From Bacillota bacterium (GTDB taxonomy: Bacteria > Bacillota_A > Clostridia > Peptostreptococcales > Anaerovoracaceae), in NCBI GenBank assembly GCA_017437925.1, contig JAFRWQ010000073.1:1-7668 (forward strand): DNA of 7,668 nt, written 5' to 3'. A model generated the notes under the pieces. That model saw only the letters and a list, made by a program, of their open reading frames with translations, searched no databases and was not told where the DNA came from. Numbering within the stretch: position 1 is the first letter of the stretch; each line of letters begins with the position of its first letter. The position numbers and the translations under genes were made by a program. Below are positions 6,252-7,668 of this stretch, piece by piece.

Positions 6252-7496
6252 ATGCACAGAATAGGTTCACTGATAACAGCGGCGGTCTTCTTCGCCTCCA
6301 TACTGAGCGGCTCCATCGGAAGTCTCAGCGCTCCTTATTCCGAGTTTTCGGAGATAGAAAACAGGGCGCTGGCCCCCATGCCCTCAGTCGAGCTCTTAAG
6401 GAGCGCTCCCTCGGAGTACTGCGCAAAGCTCGAGGAATACCTGAGCGACCATTTCTACCTGAGAGATTCCATGATCTCGGCCTATACCTCCTATCTTCTG
6501 GCCAGCGGCAAGAAGAACGTGAGGGGGCTGCTTGTCCTGGACGAGCACGTGGACGAGCTGGCGTCCGATAAGCCTTCCGAAAACGGTGAGGACTTCCGCA
6601 TAAGCTCAGATTTCCTCTTCAGCCAGGTATTCACCGTCGTAAGGAACCGCTGCGGCTGGCTCTTCGACAACATAGACAAGGTCCAGAAAGAGTTTGAGAA
6701 CGTCGATTTCGTATACGCCGTGGTTCCCGAGAAGGTCCTGGCCCTCTCCGAGGGCAGCCCCTCCCTGGACGACAGCCTCTGCCTTGAGAACCTGAGCTTC
6801 ATAAAGGCCGGCGCCGCCGACCACAACGTCAAGGTCCTCGACATGTGCAGCGCGGTCCTTTCGGAATACTCCATAAAGGACAGGGCCCAGATGTACTACA
6901 AGACCGACTTCCACTGGAACGACCTGGGCGCCTACAGGACATCCGAGCTCCTCGCCATGAGGCTGGCCAAGGACGGGTATATATCGCCTCTTTCAATTCC
7001 TGTGACCTCAGACTTTTACTGGCGCGATCTTTCGGACGCCTCCCTCTACAAGGGCGACCTTTCCCAGAGGCTCACCGAAAAGGGCAGCAAAGAGTTCATT
7101 CCCTTCTACATGCCGGCCGACACCTCGGGCATGAGGTACTTTACCGCCATCGACGGAAAAGAGGTCAAAAGAAGCTACGTCATAGCCTCCGGCATCGACA
7201 AAAAAGGAGAAGACCTTATCTACAATACTGTCTCCACCTATAATCTGCCCTACATCAGGATAGAAAACGACAACGCCCTCGAAGACAAGAGGGTGCTGGT
7301 ACTGAAGGATTCGATGCAGAACGCCACCACCGACTATCTCTCGGTCCTCTTTAAAGAAGTAAATATCGCAGACCCCCGCTTTGACAGCCCGGCGTTTCGC
7401 GATATAATGGAAAAGAGGGACATCGATCTTGTCCTCTTCATCTACCACGAAAACAACATAAGCACCGAGCTCATGAATTATCTCAAGGGCGAGTAA
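6252..7496 (+). CDS. DHHW-family SGNH-like protein, probable extracytoplasmic acyltransferase partner of the MBOAT protein
   Basis: The 414-residue protein has one N-terminal hydrophobic segment (about residues 5-26), a likely uncleaved anchor or signal peptide, with the rest outside the cell. It opens like DHHW/AlgX-like proteins, with FSEIENRALAPMPS (32-45) and EEYLSDHFYLRDSMI (61-75). The catalytic pair lies in MYYKTDFHWNDLGAY (214-228), with Asp219, His221 and Trp222. The expected nucleophile is Ser354 in VLVLKDSMQNA (348-358), though the usual motif has Phe or Tyr-Gly after the Ser and here it is Met-Gln. In related systems (AlgJ/AlgX, PatB) such a protein takes the acyl group from the MBOAT partner and transfers it to the polymer. 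Two bases separate it from the MBOAT stop, and only a weak AAGG lies 8 bases before the ATG, so translation is probably coupled. Four Cys (57, 134, 177, 199) lie in the exported part. Family assignment is confident; the acceptor is not known. Confidence 0.88.
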   Translation: MHRIGSLITAAVFFASILSGSIGSLSAPYSEFSEIENRALAPMPSVELLRSAPSEYCAKLEEYLSDHFYLRDSMISAYTSYLLASGKKNVRGLLVLDEHVDELASDKPSENGEDFRISSDFLFSQVFTVVRNRCGWLFDNIDKVQKEFENVDFVYAVVPEKVLALSEGSPSLDDSLCLENLSFIKAGAADHNVKVLDMCSAVLSEYSIKDRAQMYYKTDFHWNDLGAYRTSELLAMRLAKDGYISPLSIPVTSDFYWRDLSDASLYKGDLSQRLTEKGSKEFIPFYMPADTSGMRYFTAIDGKEVKRSYVIASGIDKKGEDLIYNTVSTYNLPYIRIENDNALEDKRVLVLKDSMQNATTDYLSVLFKEVNIADPRFDSPAFRDIMEKRDIDLVLFIYHENNISTELMNYLKGE

Positions 7497-7537
7497 AGCC
7501 CGAAGACCGCCGCCGCTCAGAACGAAAGGAGTAATAC

Positions 7538-7668
7538 ATGCCGTACGTAGCCATCAAGTCCTACCCCAAGGACGAAGAGACCAAGAAAAAGCTGGTCGAA
7601 AAGGTAAATGAGGCCGTCATGGAGGTCTGCGGAGTGCCCCAGCAGGCCGTGACCATCACCTACGAGGA
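7538..7668 (+). CDS. 4-oxalocrotonate tautomerase-like protein, N-terminal part (3' end outside window)
   Basis: The 43 complete codons begin MPYVAIKSYP and continue through KKKLVEKVNEAVMEVCGVP (residues 17-35) to VTITYE. This fits the small tautomerase family: Pro2, exposed after Met removal, would be the catalytic base, followed by a beta strand, one amphipathic helix and a second strand. Family members are about 60-80 residues, so a quarter to half of the protein is probably missing. The physiological substrate cannot be told from this fragment. AAAGGAG at 7525-7531 lies 6 bases before the ATG, a much better ribosome site than those of the two preceding genes. The 41-base gap from the DHHW gene contains no clear terminator hairpin or promoter. 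The gene may therefore be co-transcribed, but it looks functionally unrelated to the acyl-transfer pair. Confidence 0.8.
   Translation, partial: MPYVAIKSYPKDEETKKKLVEKVNEAVMEVCGVPQQAVTITYE

Noticed and set aside
7497..7537. Possible terminator between the DHHW and tautomerase genes
   Set aside because: The bases are GC-rich, but no paired stem followed by a T run can be drawn.
1..7668. tRNA or rRNA genes, CRISPR arrays, insertion sequences or phage genes
   Set aside because: None seen. Coding sequence fills nearly the whole window, with no regular spaced repeats, transposase motifs or integrase motifs.

Overview
The window is a densely packed, one-directional stretch of bacterial chromosome. 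All seven genes lie on the + strand, with gaps of 2 to 41 bases and no convincing terminator between them. By eye the DNA is moderately GC-rich, with heavy use of AGG for Arg and ATA for Ile. Gene content suggests an anaerobic Gram-positive of the Clostridia: a dxr-rseP-ispG isoprenoid block, two lipoproteins with disordered stalks, a DUF3298/RsiV-like protein, a DHHW protein, and no outer-membrane genes. The AGG/ATA bias would also fit a Synergistota member, so the taxon is an inference.

Region 1 (1-2234) is housekeeping. It holds the 3' end of dxr, then a site-2 membrane protease of the RseP/RasP family, then ispG. Dxr and IspG are the second and sixth enzymes of the MEP isoprenoid pathway. 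The protease is unusual: both halves of its metalloprotease core are present, but the PDZ domain normally between them is missing.

Region 2 (2238-4919) encodes two secreted lipoproteins, each with a lipobox and a long low-complexity stalk. The first is a PstS-like substrate-binding protein with no transporter genes beside it. The second carries a DUF3298-type domain related to the lysozyme-binding ectodomain of RsiV, and a second, more diverged copy appears to follow it.

Region 3 (4930-7496) is a two-gene envelope acyl-transfer module: an MBOAT membrane O-acyltransferase (AlgI/DltB/PatA type) and a DHHW-family SGNH-like protein (AlgJ/AlgX/PatB type). Such pairs move acyl groups across the membrane onto a cell-surface polymer such as peptidoglycan or an exopolysaccharide.

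Region 4 (7538 to the end) is the start of a 4-oxalocrotonate tautomerase-like gene with its own strong ribosome binding site, cut by the window edge.

The most interesting idea is that regions 2 and 3 form one cell-wall module, with surface lipoproteins that sense or bind a ligand alongside an acyltransferase pair that modifies the wall, transcribed behind the essential isoprenoid/protease block. DUF3298 is known from the RsiV lysozyme receptor, and wall O-acetylation is a known lysozyme defence, which makes lysozyme resistance a testable hypothesis. It is not demonstrated by this sequence.
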